Below are positions 9,901 to 19,562 of a stretch of DNA of 64,000 nucleotides, piece by piece (the stretch's first letter is position 1; every line of letters starts with the position of its first letter). The notes beneath the pieces were generated by a model, which did no database searches, was not told the origin of the DNA, and was given only the letters and a program-made list of their open reading frames with translations. The stretch is from Shewanella intestini (GTDB lineage: Bacteria > Pseudomonadota > Gammaproteobacteria > Enterobacterales > Shewanellaceae): contig NZ_JAAIKR010000002.1 in assembly GCF_018221465.1 (NCBI RefSeq), positions 248,001 through 312,000 on the forward strand, read 5' to 3'. The translations under genes and the position numbers were made by a program.

Positions 9901-10153
9901 CCCGTTTTAACCCTTGAACACTTTCTAATGCTTGTTCAATTTTAATGGTGATGCCTTCTTCAACTTCTTGCGGAGCGGTTCCAGGATACTGCGCACTAAA
10001 TTCAATCCAATTAATATCAATTGCTGGGAAAAACTGCTTACGAATTGAGCTGGCAGTTAATAAGCCACCAAGCAAAATGATGAGCATTAGCAAATTGGCC
10101 GCAACGCTGTTGCGGGCAAACCAGGCAATCAGGCCTTTGTGTGTATCTTCCAT
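6950..10153 (-). CDS. RND efflux pump permease (inner membrane)
   Basis: At 1067 residues it has the usual length of hydrophobe/amphiphile RND pumps (AcrB class). It starts with a cytoplasmic N-terminus followed by the first membrane helix (SVAANLLMLIILLGGLL, about 16-32), a large periplasmic loop, a helix bundle with the proton-relay pair in GIVVDDAIVMGE (about residues 400), a second periplasmic loop, and a last helix bundle. It uses the proton gradient to export substrates through an adaptor and an outer membrane channel. The adaptor gene is directly upstream, 2 bp away, so the two are translated together; no outer membrane factor is encoded here, so a TolC-like protein elsewhere is implied. 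A regulator gene faces the operon. Substrates cannot be deduced. Confidence 0.93.
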   Translation of the reverse strand: MEDTHKGLIAWFARNSVAANLLMLIILLGGLLTASSIRKQFFPAIDINWIEFSAQYPGTAPQEVEEGITIKIEQALESVQGLKRVITYSNRNQASGYFQIEDGYDPQVVLDEVKSEIDSISTFPAGMESPKVERIKIRQEVMYLSLYGDLTQRQLKDLGEKIHNEIMQLPNVNISEYYSGLGYEISVEVSKDRLREFGLTFNDVAQAVRGYSRNMSAGQIKAENGYINLRVQNQAYVGYEFEDLPLLTLEDGTNLLLGDVATVNDGFEQGIQYSKFNGKNSVSLFIGASKNQSITDVADVLHQYVEKKQKTLPQGVTLEPWVDMTYYLQGRLDLMLDSMKSGAVLVFLMLALFLRVRLAFWVMMGLPVCFLGTLLFMPMAFIDVTVNVISLFAFILVLGIVVDDAIVMGESAHSESQEHGQNIDSVIRGVKRVAMPATFGVLTTIAAFLPITLDEGPSSAFGQAIGYVVILCLLFSLIESKLILPSHLAHMNSPKVVQPGSKNPLDWLRNIVNYIQGKVDTGLHWFINHIYRPSLVLATTYRYAIIMLFLSFILICAGLYAGGLVRFIGQPKIPHDFPRVNVEMNVDASESATLKAALAIEAALYKVDKDLVAEYGHGMIAQMQVDLRGRTNAEIMAKLVDPEHRPLNTFEVADLWRQAIPKIPGVKSFTIQDSLFGGGRDDGDISFRLEGLNEQQLLQASLALKAKLNTLKGVSDVNDSRQSSAKEVQFHLKPLAHSLGLTLANIASQVGNSFYGLEAQRIIRNGEEVKVMLRYPEEQRNSIALVQDVLIKISEGAELPLSEVAEISVVQGVNSIRRENSNRTINVWASVDSEQAEPFKLAEDIRDNFIPQLLAKYPTVKSEVSGSIQEQIDSANTQVRDFIISMLVIYSLLAIPLRSYVQPFMIMSVIPFGIIGSMLGHLILGIDLSALSVFGIIAAAGVVVNDSLVMVDYINHSRKKGVPMKEAVLNAGCRRFRAILLTSLTTFIGLMPIMTETSMQAQMVIPMAVSLAFGVLFATVVTLCLIPCLYLAIEDMKLLTSKVIGLYTPDKLTQTPAHSSQATPEAR

Positions 10154-10155
10154 GA

Positions 10156-11349
10156 TTATTCCTTATTACCCATTGCTAAATCTGTGTCAGTAGCCGTATC
10201 AACTGGCTCACTTTGTAGTGTTTTATCTGCTGGTAAGGCAACATCCATGCCTTCAATTGGGTAATCTAGTGCTGAGGTGATTAGCTGCATTCCAGAAGTG
10301 AGGCCGGCATCAATCACCACATTGGCACCTTCTTGCCTGATAATATTAACGCTTTTATAGCGCAGCTTATTCTCATCGTCCATAATCGCTACTTGTCCAT
10401 TAACCACTAAATGACGTGGCACAATAGTGACATCGCCAGCGTTAGAACCGTTAATTGTTGCCGTCACATACGTACCGTAACGCAGTTGTGGTTTATCTGT
10501 TTTTAATCCATAAGGGTCGTCAATTTGAGCAACCAAATACGTCATGCGGCTTTTGCTATCCACCACACCTTCACTGCGTACAATATTGCCAAGCCAATGA
10601 TTTTTATGGCCGGCATAATTACCCACTAAATTTACTTGAGCTTCAGCGCCGCGTTGGTCCAAAAATTGAATTTCTTTATCTGCAAGTGGCAAACGCACTT
10701 CAGCAACACTTGTGCCTAATAACATACCGAGTGCGGTGCCACGACTGACATAAGAACCAAGACCAATATTACGGTTTGAAATAAGCGCATCATAAGGAGC
10801 GATTATATTGGTACGTTGTAAGTCTCGCTCTGCACGATGCAAGCTAGCTTCTGCACTTTTTAAACTGGCAATGGCTTGAGCAAGTTGGGGTTTGCGTAGG
10901 CTCAGTTCAGTGGGCTTGCCTTCGGTAATACGTGACCATTCTTGTTCGGCTACGGCTGCGTTGGCTTTTTCTTGAATTAATGCCGCTTGAGCGGTAGCAA
11001 TTTGTGCTTGGGCATCAAGTAAATTTGACTGGTAATCACTTGGGTCGATTTTCGCTAAGGTTTCCCCTTTAGATATAAATCCGCCTTTAACAAACTTGTC
11101 AGATAAATAGACTATTTCGCCATCTACTTGTGAAATCATTTCAGTTTCATATTTAGACTTAACCACACCGTATGAATTAACTGAAAATGTCATCGGTTTA
11201 AATTCTACAGTTTGAACAGAGACTAATGGGGTCGTATCAATAGGGGGCTTTTCTGCTGGGGGCTTCTTTAATGATGCAATCCCTATATAACTGACGATAC
11301 CAAAACTAATTACAATAATAGGCAGGATAATCTGTTTCTTGTTCATCAC
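10156..11349 (-). CDS. RND efflux periplasmic adaptor (membrane fusion protein)
   Basis: A 397-residue HlyD/AcrA-type adaptor. The N-terminus has a positively charged stretch and one hydrophobic helix (QIILPIIVISFGIVSYIGIA, about 6-25) that anchors it in the inner membrane. It continues with the barrel-sandwich pattern (VDGEIVYLSDKFVKGGFISKGE), a coiled-coil hairpin rich in alanine and glutamate (about 110-170), a return strand (NIIAPYDALISNRNIGLGSYVSRG) and a beta-barrel domain. It bridges the permease 2 bp downstream to an outer membrane channel. First gene of a two-gene operon; 290 bp separate it from the divergent response regulator gene, which probably contains the promoters of both. Confidence 0.92.
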   Translation of the reverse strand: MMNKKQIILPIIVISFGIVSYIGIASLKKPPAEKPPIDTTPLVSVQTVEFKPMTFSVNSYGVVKSKYETEMISQVDGEIVYLSDKFVKGGFISKGETLAKIDPSDYQSNLLDAQAQIATAQAALIQEKANAAVAEQEWSRITEGKPTELSLRKPQLAQAIASLKSAEASLHRAERDLQRTNIIAPYDALISNRNIGLGSYVSRGTALGMLLGTSVAEVRLPLADKEIQFLDQRGAEAQVNLVGNYAGHKNHWLGNIVRSEGVVDSKSRMTYLVAQIDDPYGLKTDKPQLRYGTYVTATINGSNAGDVTIVPRHLVVNGQVAIMDDENKLRYKSVNIIRQEGANVVIDAGLTSGMQLITSALDYPIEGMDVALPADKTLQSEPVDTATDTDLAMGNKE

Positions 11350-11639
11350 GTAACGGTCCTTTTACAACAAGCGTTGGCAAAATTTATCAAGGGTATTTTA
11401 AACAACATAGTAAGCGAAATGAAAACCAAATGTGGGCGAAATATGTAAATACGTGTTACAAGCTGAAACACGAGTTAATGAGTCTTTACGAACGCCAAAC
11501 GCATAAAATGTAAGTAAATTGTTGCCTTCATCACAAATTATACAATTGAAATTAGGGAGTGCCAGTAACATTATAGATTTAAGCCATTTACACATGGTAA
11601 GCTAAATACGAATTGTTACCATTTAGCCTGTTGCGCCGT

Positions 11640-12311
11640 ATGACCAAAATATTACTCATTGAAGACGAAATTAATGCTGTTGAAGGGATGCACAACAAAT
11701 TGAGTGCATTAGGTTTAGACGTGCAGTCTGTTCGATGTGCGTTTGAAGCCATGATTAAAATAGATACGCAATCATTTGACGTAATTTTATTTGACTTAGC
11801 ATGCCAACCGCTTGCCAGTTTTTGGCTTATGTTATCTCAACGGGCTTTTACACCGGTGATGGCATTAGCCTACGATAACAATGATGAAGAACGAATTAAC
11901 GCATACGAACAAGGCGCCGATGACTATTTACCACGGCCGTTTAATATGCGTGAGTTACAGTTAAAATTAACGATATTTTCACGTCGATTTAAAAAAACTG
12001 AACCTAAACTGACATTATCATCCATATTTTTTGACGATATATCTTGTACAGTACAATACAACAATCAGTCACTGTCGCTAACTCAAACCGAATTTAGATT
12101 ATTAAAGTACCTTTATGATAAACAAGGTAAAGTAGTTACTAAGCAAGAATTACAGCGCCATGTGCTTGAAAAAGAACACGGCAAATTTGATCGAAATCTA
12201 GACATGCATGTTAGTAATACTCGCCGTAAATTAGTCAGTGGCAACTTGCCACGTGAACTCATTAATACTGTTCGGGGGCAAGGTTACAGTTTTACCTTTG
12301 TTGCGGCTTAA
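11640..12311 (+). CDS. OmpR-type response regulator with atypical receiver
   Basis: 223 residues: receiver domain (1-115) and OmpR winged-helix DNA-binding domain (about 125-220, ending VRGQGYSF). I start at the ATG at 11640 because the protein then begins MTKILLIEDE as in the family; a TTG 27 bp earlier is unlikely. The acidic pair E8/D9 and the acceptor D52 (in ILFDLACQ) are present. Two other conserved switch residues are not: the Thr/Ser after the fourth strand is A77 (VMALAYD), and the invariant lysine before proline is R99 (DDYLPRP). Phosphorylation-dependent switching may therefore be weak or absent. No histidine kinase gene is adjacent. It is divergent from the RND operon, which it may control. 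DNA-binding role firm; target and signal inferred. Confidence 0.9.
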   Translation: MTKILLIEDEINAVEGMHNKLSALGLDVQSVRCAFEAMIKIDTQSFDVILFDLACQPLASFWLMLSQRAFTPVMALAYDNNDEERINAYEQGADDYLPRPFNMRELQLKLTIFSRRFKKTEPKLTLSSIFFDDISCTVQYNNQSLSLTQTEFRLLKYLYDKQGKVVTKQELQRHVLEKEHGKFDRNLDMHVSNTRRKLVSGNLPRELINTVRGQGYSFTFVAA

Positions 12312-12392
12312 ATTATTGAGCTGATTTTGCTAAACTCTTCACCAAGATAACGGCATGGTTGTCGTTACTATCACAATGATAAAGGAAGTAAT

Positions 12393-13517
12393 ATGCGGAT
12401 CAGCGCGAATTTCGACGGCGGTAATATTGAGGTTATCAGTTTAGCCAACCCACAAGATATTCAATTAGCCATTCGACCTGATGTGGGTAATGAATTTTAC
12501 CAGTGGTTTAATTTCCGTTTTGACGGTGAAGTTGGTCAACAATACCAACTCAATATCGTAAATGCTGGTACGGCATCTTATCCAAAGGGTTGGGAAGATT
12601 ATCAAGCTGTTGCAAGTTACGATCGTCAACATTGGTTCCGTTTACCTACCCATTATCAAGACGGTAAGTTAACCATTGAAGCGGAATTAGATTGTGAATC
12701 TATTCAAATTGCCTACTTTGCTCCTTACAGTTACGAACGTCATTTAGATTTAATCAGTGAAGTACAACTGCATTCATCAGTGAGCCAAGAGCACCTAGGT
12801 CTGACTTTAGATGGTCGTGACATGACATTACTTAAAATCGGTGATGGCGACCCTGCTAAAAAGAACATTTGGATTACTGCACGCCAACACCCAGGTGAAA
12901 CTATGGCTGAATGGTTAGTAGAAGGGTTATTGAATCAACTACTTGATAGCGATAATCCGACTGCGAAAAAGTTACTTGATAAAGCCAACTTCTATATTGT
13001 TCCTAATATGAATCCTGATGGCAGTGCTCGTGGTCACCTGCGCACTAATGCCGTGGGAACAAACTTAAACCGTGAATGGCAAAGCCCAAGCTTAGAAAAA
13101 AGCCCTGAAGTTTATTATGTGGTTAATAAAATGCATCAGACTGGTGTCGATTTATTTTATGACGTCCATGGTGACGAAGGCTTACCTTATGTGTTCTTAG
13201 CCGGTTGCGAAGGCGTGCCGGCATACAATGACCAAATGTCTGCAATTAATACTAAATTTAACGCGGCATTACTGCTGGCCAGCGCCGATTTTCAAACCGA
13301 ATTCGGTTACGACAAAGATGAACCTGGTAAAGCCAACTTAACCGTCGCCTCAAATTGGGTAGGAAATACCTTCTCTTGTGTCGCCAATACCTTAGAAATG
13401 CCCTTTAAGGATAATGCCAATTTACCAGACCCATTTGTGGGCTGGTCGCCAGAGCGATGCATTTATCTTGGCGAAGCGTCTTTAATTGCTATGTTGGCGG
13501 TGGTTGACGACCTATAA
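12393..13517 (+). CDS. M14-family zinc carboxypeptidase (cytosolic carboxypeptidase-like)
   Basis: 374 residues without a signal peptide. Residues 1-125 form the beta-rich N-terminal domain typical of the Nna1/cytosolic carboxypeptidase branch of M14; the catalytic domain follows. Zinc ligands are visible: H166 and E169 in QHPGET, and H259 in YDVHGDEG. E335 in NTLEMPF fits the catalytic glutamate, and NPDGSARGHLRTN (207-219) the substrate-binding region. Bacterial members of this branch are known mainly from structures, one from a Shewanella, and their natural substrates are unclear; eukaryotic relatives trim C-terminal glutamates. The start has a good ribosome site (AAAGGAAGTAAT). First gene of a likely operon with the zinc-ribbon and YeaC genes. 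Confidence 0.88.
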   Translation: MRISANFDGGNIEVISLANPQDIQLAIRPDVGNEFYQWFNFRFDGEVGQQYQLNIVNAGTASYPKGWEDYQAVASYDRQHWFRLPTHYQDGKLTIEAELDCESIQIAYFAPYSYERHLDLISEVQLHSSVSQEHLGLTLDGRDMTLLKIGDGDPAKKNIWITARQHPGETMAEWLVEGLLNQLLDSDNPTAKKLLDKANFYIVPNMNPDGSARGHLRTNAVGTNLNREWQSPSLEKSPEVYYVVNKMHQTGVDLFYDVHGDEGLPYVFLAGCEGVPAYNDQMSAINTKFNAALLLASADFQTEFGYDKDEPGKANLTVASNWVGNTFSCVANTLEMPFKDNANLPDPFVGWSPERCIYLGEASLIAMLAVVDDL

Positions 13518-13538
13518 GCATTTAACAAGGGGAATAAT

Positions 13539-13856
13539 ATGGCATTAGTAGAATGTCCACGTTGCCAAAAACGCATATCGAGTAAAGCTAAGCAATGTTC
13601 ACATTGCCAAACGTCGATTAATGGCAATTTGGCGTCGTTAGCTAAAATTAGCCACATCGAAAAATCAAATCAATTGATGAACCACACATTTATCTTTTTG
13701 ACCTTGTTTGTCGCTGGTGCCGTATTGTGGTTTTGGGGCGGAGAAGTTGCGCAAGGAAGCCGAGCTATTGTTGCAATTAGTAGCTTTGCCATTGGTTTTA
13801 GCGGGTATCTCATTACCCGAATCAGAATTGTGATGCATAAACGGAAGTCTGTATGA
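13539..13856 (+). CDS. Zinc-ribbon membrane protein, 105 aa
   Basis: The N-terminus is a small zinc ribbon, CPRCQKRI (6-13) and CSHCQTSI (20-27), the CxxC pairs being 14 residues apart. After a short linker come two membrane helices (about 48-67 and 73-92) and a basic tail (RIRIVMHKRKSV), suggesting both ends are cytoplasmic. Function unknown. It has a strong ribosome site (AAGGGGAAT) 21 bp after the carboxypeptidase gene and its stop overlaps the next start by 4 bp, so it is tightly coupled with both neighbours. Confidence 0.75.
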   Translation: MALVECPRCQKRISSKAKQCSHCQTSINGNLASLAKISHIEKSNQLMNHTFIFLTLFVAGAVLWFWGGEVAQGSRAIVAISSFAIGFSGYLITRIRIVMHKRKSV

Positions 13857-14134
13857 ACGATATTAATAATGTCATTGACCAAATGCCTGAAGACGTATAT
13901 TTACGCCTGTTAAGCGCGACTGAATTAGGTAAGTGGGAAGATGGGTCTTTGTTAACTGAAACTCAACGTGAACATACTATGCAAGTGGTCATGTTATACC
14001 AGTCTAGAAAACTTAATCAAACGGATCATTTTACTATTGCCCAAGGTGGTGCGATCAATGAGTTGTCAAAGTCTGAGTTAAAAAAGCAATTTAAAGGTGA
14101 ACCGATTGCTGAGTTTAAAGTGCAAGATTTATAA
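13853..14134 (+). CDS. yeaC: YeaC family protein (DUF1315)
   Basis: 93 residues resembling E. coli YeaC: MPEDVYLRLLSATELGKW (10-27), TETQREHTMQVVMLYQ (34-49) and a C-terminal KKQFKGEPI. No enzyme motif or membrane segment; function unknown. The ATG overlaps the stop of the zinc-ribbon gene (ATGA), so translation is coupled. It ends the three-gene operon, followed by a terminator. It lies close to ansA; in E. coli the two genes are only loosely in the same area. Confidence 0.8.
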   Translation: MNDINNVIDQMPEDVYLRLLSATELGKWEDGSLLTETQREHTMQVVMLYQSRKLNQTDHFTIAQGGAINELSKSELKKQFKGEPIAEFKVQDL

Positions 14135-14222
14135 CTAGCGTGTTTTTGTTATAAATTAACTATCGTGTCTGCTTCGAGGTTGTGACGCAGGCATAATAGC
14201 TTGTGTACTACTTTACATAAAC

Positions 14223-14247
14223 AAGCAATGCATTTGCATTGCTTTTT
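14223..14247 (+). terminator. Terminator of the carboxypeptidase-zinc ribbon-yeaC operon
   Basis: AAGCAATGCA (14223-14232), 2-base loop, TGCATTGCTT (14235-14244) followed by TTT: a 10-bp perfect stem with T-run. Confidence 0.8.
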
Positions 14248-14328
14248 ATTGTCTAAGTGAAAATCATCGCTATGTTTACAGCAAATAGATTGCGACACTT
14301 TGCCCATTTTAAAGAGGTATTGAGCTTA

Positions 14329-15342
14329 TTAATCAGCAGTTAGTTCACCAAACATATTTTGCTGCATTTTGGCTTTTATTTGTTCAGAGGTTAAGCCAAT
14401 CGATAACAAAAAGTGTAATTTAGCTAAGGCCGCTTCAACGGTCATATCACCACCAGATATCACTCCTGCTTGCGCTAACGCATTACCGGTTGCATAACCA
14501 CCCATATTCACTTTACCTTGGAAGCATTGAGTCAAATTCACAATCACAATGCCATTTAAATCTGCTTGTTTGAGTATGGACAGTAATTGTGGGTTTTGTG
14601 GCGCATTACCCACGCCGTATGTTTGCAATATTAACGCCTTGACGGGTTGCTGAAGGATGTTTTTAAATAAATCGGTTGCCATACCAGGGTAGAGCGTCAC
14701 GACACCAATAGGTTGTGGACTTATGGTGACGACATCTAATGGTCGGGCTGTTGCCGCGCCGATTTTACCCGCTTTAAGGTTAATCTTAATGCCTGCTTCT
14801 AATAACGTGGGGAAGTTTGGCGATGAAAACGCATTAAATCCGTCAGCATGTGCTTTAGTTGAGCGATTACCACGAAATAAATTGTTATTAAAGAATAAGC
14901 AGACTTCAGCAACGGGGTAATTTGCAGCAATATATAATGAGTTAAGTAAGTTGGTTTGACCATCAGAGCGTAGTTGCGCGAGTGGTATTTGTGAGCCTGT
15001 TACAATTACGGGTTTTGATAGGCCATGTAACATAAAAGACAATGCTGATGCGGTATATGCCATTGTATCCGTACCATGCAAAATAACAAAACCATCGTAG
15101 TTGTCATAATTGGCTTTAATGTCGTCAGCAATCATTTGCCAATCAGTCGGAGCCATATTAGAAGAATCAATTAATGGGTTGTATTCATGAATGACAAAAT
15201 CAGGCATTTCATCATGGTAAAATTCTGGCATTGATTGTACACAATCCGTTAAAAACCCCGCCACAGGCGCAAAGCCCTCTGCGGTTTTTTGCATGCCGAT
15301 AGTTCCGCCAGTATAAGCGACATAAATGGATCGTTTAGTCAT
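14329..15342 (-). CDS. ansA: Cytoplasmic L-asparaginase I
   Basis: Hydrolyses asparagine to aspartate and ammonia. Started at the ATG at 15342, the protein has 337 residues (E. coli AnsA has 338) and begins MTKRSIYVAYTGGTIGMQ; an in-frame ATG 30 bp upstream would add an unusual leader and is rejected. The first catalytic block TGGTIG (11-16) and the second GTDTMAYTASAL (about 90-101) are intact. No signal peptide, so it is the cytoplasmic type I enzyme and not the periplasmic type II. It is followed on the same genome stretch by sppA upstream, separated by a terminator, so it has its own promoter in 15343-15402. Confidence 0.94.
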   Translation of the reverse strand: MTKRSIYVAYTGGTIGMQKTAEGFAPVAGFLTDCVQSMPEFYHDEMPDFVIHEYNPLIDSSNMAPTDWQMIADDIKANYDNYDGFVILHGTDTMAYTASALSFMLHGLSKPVIVTGSQIPLAQLRSDGQTNLLNSLYIAANYPVAEVCLFFNNNLFRGNRSTKAHADGFNAFSSPNFPTLLEAGIKINLKAGKIGAATARPLDVVTISPQPIGVVTLYPGMATDLFKNILQQPVKALILQTYGVGNAPQNPQLLSILKQADLNGIVIVNLTQCFQGKVNMGGYATGNALAQAGVISGGDMTVEAALAKLHFLLSIGLTSEQIKAKMQQNMFGELTAD

Positions 15343-15402
15343 AACATTGTCTTTGAATAAGTGAATTAACAAGTTGAAATTATACGGGGGTTTTAAATGA
15401 AA

Positions 15403-15432
15403 CCCAATAAAAAGCCTGCAATTGCAGGCTTT
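15403..15432 (-). terminator. Terminator of sppA
   Basis: AAAGCCTGCAA / TTGCAGGCTTT is a 22-bp perfect palindrome (15411-15432). On the minus strand it is followed by TTATT, giving a T-rich tail 45 bp after the sppA stop. Confidence 0.75.
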
Positions 15433-15477
15433 GGTTTATGCTCGCTGTCATCTTTTTAAAGCATGATTAGTTTTTAA

Positions 15478-17322
15478 TCAGAATTCACAAGCGTCGCAAT
15501 ACATGTAAACATGATTTGGATCATCAAACATTGATAACTGCTCAAGGGCAGTACCAAAGTGATTGAGCATTTGAGTGGCAATACTGGTATGAATAAAGCT
15601 TGGTGGAATGAAATCTGCACTGGCCGATAAAAGTTGTTGCATAAAAATTTGCTCAGTGGTTAACGGCTTTTCGATCATTTTGGTATCAAACACGTCCACT
15701 TTAGCTAAACTTGCTGCTTTTGCAACGGCTTGGTCAATATCACCGAGTTCATCAACTAAGCCTAGTGCTAATGCTCTTTTGCCTGTCCATACACGGCCTT
15801 GTGCAATAGCGTCTACTTGGTCAATTGTCATGTTACGTTCTTTGGCAACTAACGAAATAAAGTTCAAATAACCTTTCTCAATATGACGTTGAATGACTTG
15901 TTTAACATTGTCAGATAAAGGCCGAGTAGCAGTTAAACCAGCCCACTCAGATGTTGCGACACCGTCGCTGTTTACGCCAAGTTTTGATAATGCTTTATCA
16001 AAGGTTGCAAACATGCCAAAGATGCCAATCGAACCAGTTAGGGTCGTTGGCGTAGCATATATATAATCTGCGCTTGCTGAAATCCAATATCCACCTGATG
16101 CGGCATACGTGCCCATACTTACAACAACCGGTTTGCCAGCCGCTTTCAGTGCTAACACTTCTTGGCGAATTTGTTCAGAAGCAAATGCGCTGCCACCAGG
16201 ACTATCGACTCTTAATACCACTGCTTTCACGTTATTATCAAAACGCGCTTGTCTTAACAGTGCTGATGTCGATTCGCCGCCAATTTGCCCTGCGGGCTGT
16301 TGGCCATTTAAAATATTGCCTTTAGCGACCACAACACCAACTGTGTCAGTTGCTTCAAATAGGGGGTGCGGTTTATTTAAGCTCAAATAATCAGCTAAGT
16401 TGATTTGCTTAAATGATTCACCATCTTTACTAGTACCGACACGCTCAACCATAGCCATTCTGAAACCATCGGCTGAAATGAGCTCATCCACCCAATGCAT
16501 ATTAATGGCAAGTTGAGCAAATTCACCATCTGCTTTATCTAGTTCAGCCATATATTGTTCATGCGCCATGACAAGATTTAGCGGAGAGATATCACGGTTT
16601 TTCGCCACAGTTATAGCATAGCTATTCCATAAATCACTTAATAACTGCTTACTCGCTTCTTTATCTGCATCGCTCATATTGTCACGAATGTACGGCTCAA
16701 CGGCTGATTTAAATGTGCCAACACGAAATACATGCATATCGACATTAAGTTTATCCAGTGCTGATTTGTAATATAAGCGAAAACGGCTTAATCCATCTAA
16801 AGTTACGCTACCTTGTTGATTAAGATATATTTTATTAGCAAAACTGGCTAAAAAGTATTGTTGTTGATTGTAATTATCACCAATGGCAATAACTTGTTTA
16901 CCCGTGGCTTTAAATTCCATTAATGCTGTGCCGATAGCCGACATTTTGCTGATCCCAGCAGAGCGCAACTGCGCCAAATCTAACACGATGGTATTGATGT
17001 GCTTATCGTGAGTGGCATTGTTAACGGCATAAATAATATCGCTGAGTAATATTTCGCCATCAGGATTGTTTTTGCTGCTTTGGCTAATCAGTGCTTCAAC
17101 AGGATCAACATAACTTTTTTGTTCAACAATTTTGCCGCTTAAGTTTAAAACTAACGCTGAATTGTTCTCAAGATTGATTTCATCATCCCCAACCATCAAA
17201 ACGATAACCAGGACAATTAATACACTAAAAAAAATAACGTTAACGATTATTTGTCTAAATACATTAATAATCATCCAGATAATTGAGAATAATCTTTTTA
17301 AAAAAGAAGGTTTAGCGGTCAT
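15478..17322 (-). CDS. sppA: Signal peptide peptidase SppA, 67-kDa type
   Basis: Inner membrane serine protease that degrades cleaved signal peptides. 614 residues (E. coli 618) from the ATG at 17322, chosen because AGGAG lies 8 bases before it; an earlier in-frame start would add ten residues. One N-terminal membrane helix (about 15-45), then two tandem ClpP-like domains. The catalytic lysine is in the N-domain (VGTFKSAVEPY) and the serine in the C-domain (GTYAASGGYWIS), with the oxyanion region DSPGGSAFASE. The protein ends in a C-x2-C pair (YCDACEF), whose meaning I do not know. Divergent from fadH, which is 163 bp away. Confidence 0.93.
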   Translation of the reverse strand: MTAKPSFLKRLFSIIWMIINVFRQIIVNVIFFSVLIVLVIVLMVGDDEINLENNSALVLNLSGKIVEQKSYVDPVEALISQSSKNNPDGEILLSDIIYAVNNATHDKHINTIVLDLAQLRSAGISKMSAIGTALMEFKATGKQVIAIGDNYNQQQYFLASFANKIYLNQQGSVTLDGLSRFRLYYKSALDKLNVDMHVFRVGTFKSAVEPYIRDNMSDADKEASKQLLSDLWNSYAITVAKNRDISPLNLVMAHEQYMAELDKADGEFAQLAINMHWVDELISADGFRMAMVERVGTSKDGESFKQINLADYLSLNKPHPLFEATDTVGVVVAKGNILNGQQPAGQIGGESTSALLRQARFDNNVKAVVLRVDSPGGSAFASEQIRQEVLALKAAGKPVVVSMGTYAASGGYWISASADYIYATPTTLTGSIGIFGMFATFDKALSKLGVNSDGVATSEWAGLTATRPLSDNVKQVIQRHIEKGYLNFISLVAKERNMTIDQVDAIAQGRVWTGKRALALGLVDELGDIDQAVAKAASLAKVDVFDTKMIEKPLTTEQIFMQQLLSASADFIPPSFIHTSIATQMLNHFGTALEQLSMFDDPNHVYMYCDACEF

Positions 17323-17485
17323 TAGCCACTCCTGTATCAAGTTAATGGCCATATGCTAACGTAATTCACAAATAAATGGGGAATTGAATTGTAAAGGTTT
17401 TTAACAAACTTAAGTGAGAGGGATTGAGCTTGTAGAAATGACAAGGTATGCTGATTTAAATCACTTGTTTAAAAAGGATGTTTGA

Positions 17486-19501
<2,016 letters not shown>

Positions 19502-19513
19502 ATAAACGCAGAT

Positions 19514-19546
19514 AAAAAATGCCTAATAAATGTTAGGCATTTTTTA
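19514..19546. terminator. Bidirectional terminator between fadH and the alginate lyase gene
   Basis: AAAAAATGCCTAA (19514-19526), 6-base loop, TTAGGCATTTTTT (19533-19545). The A-run and T-run serve both strands, between convergent genes. Confidence 0.88.
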
Positions 19547-19562
19547 TGGGAAATTTTTAATG

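Noticed and set aside
11398-11595. Open frame of 65 codons on the minus strand between the adaptor and regulator genes
   Set aside because: It lies in a divergent promoter region, has no ribosome site and no protein-like composition.
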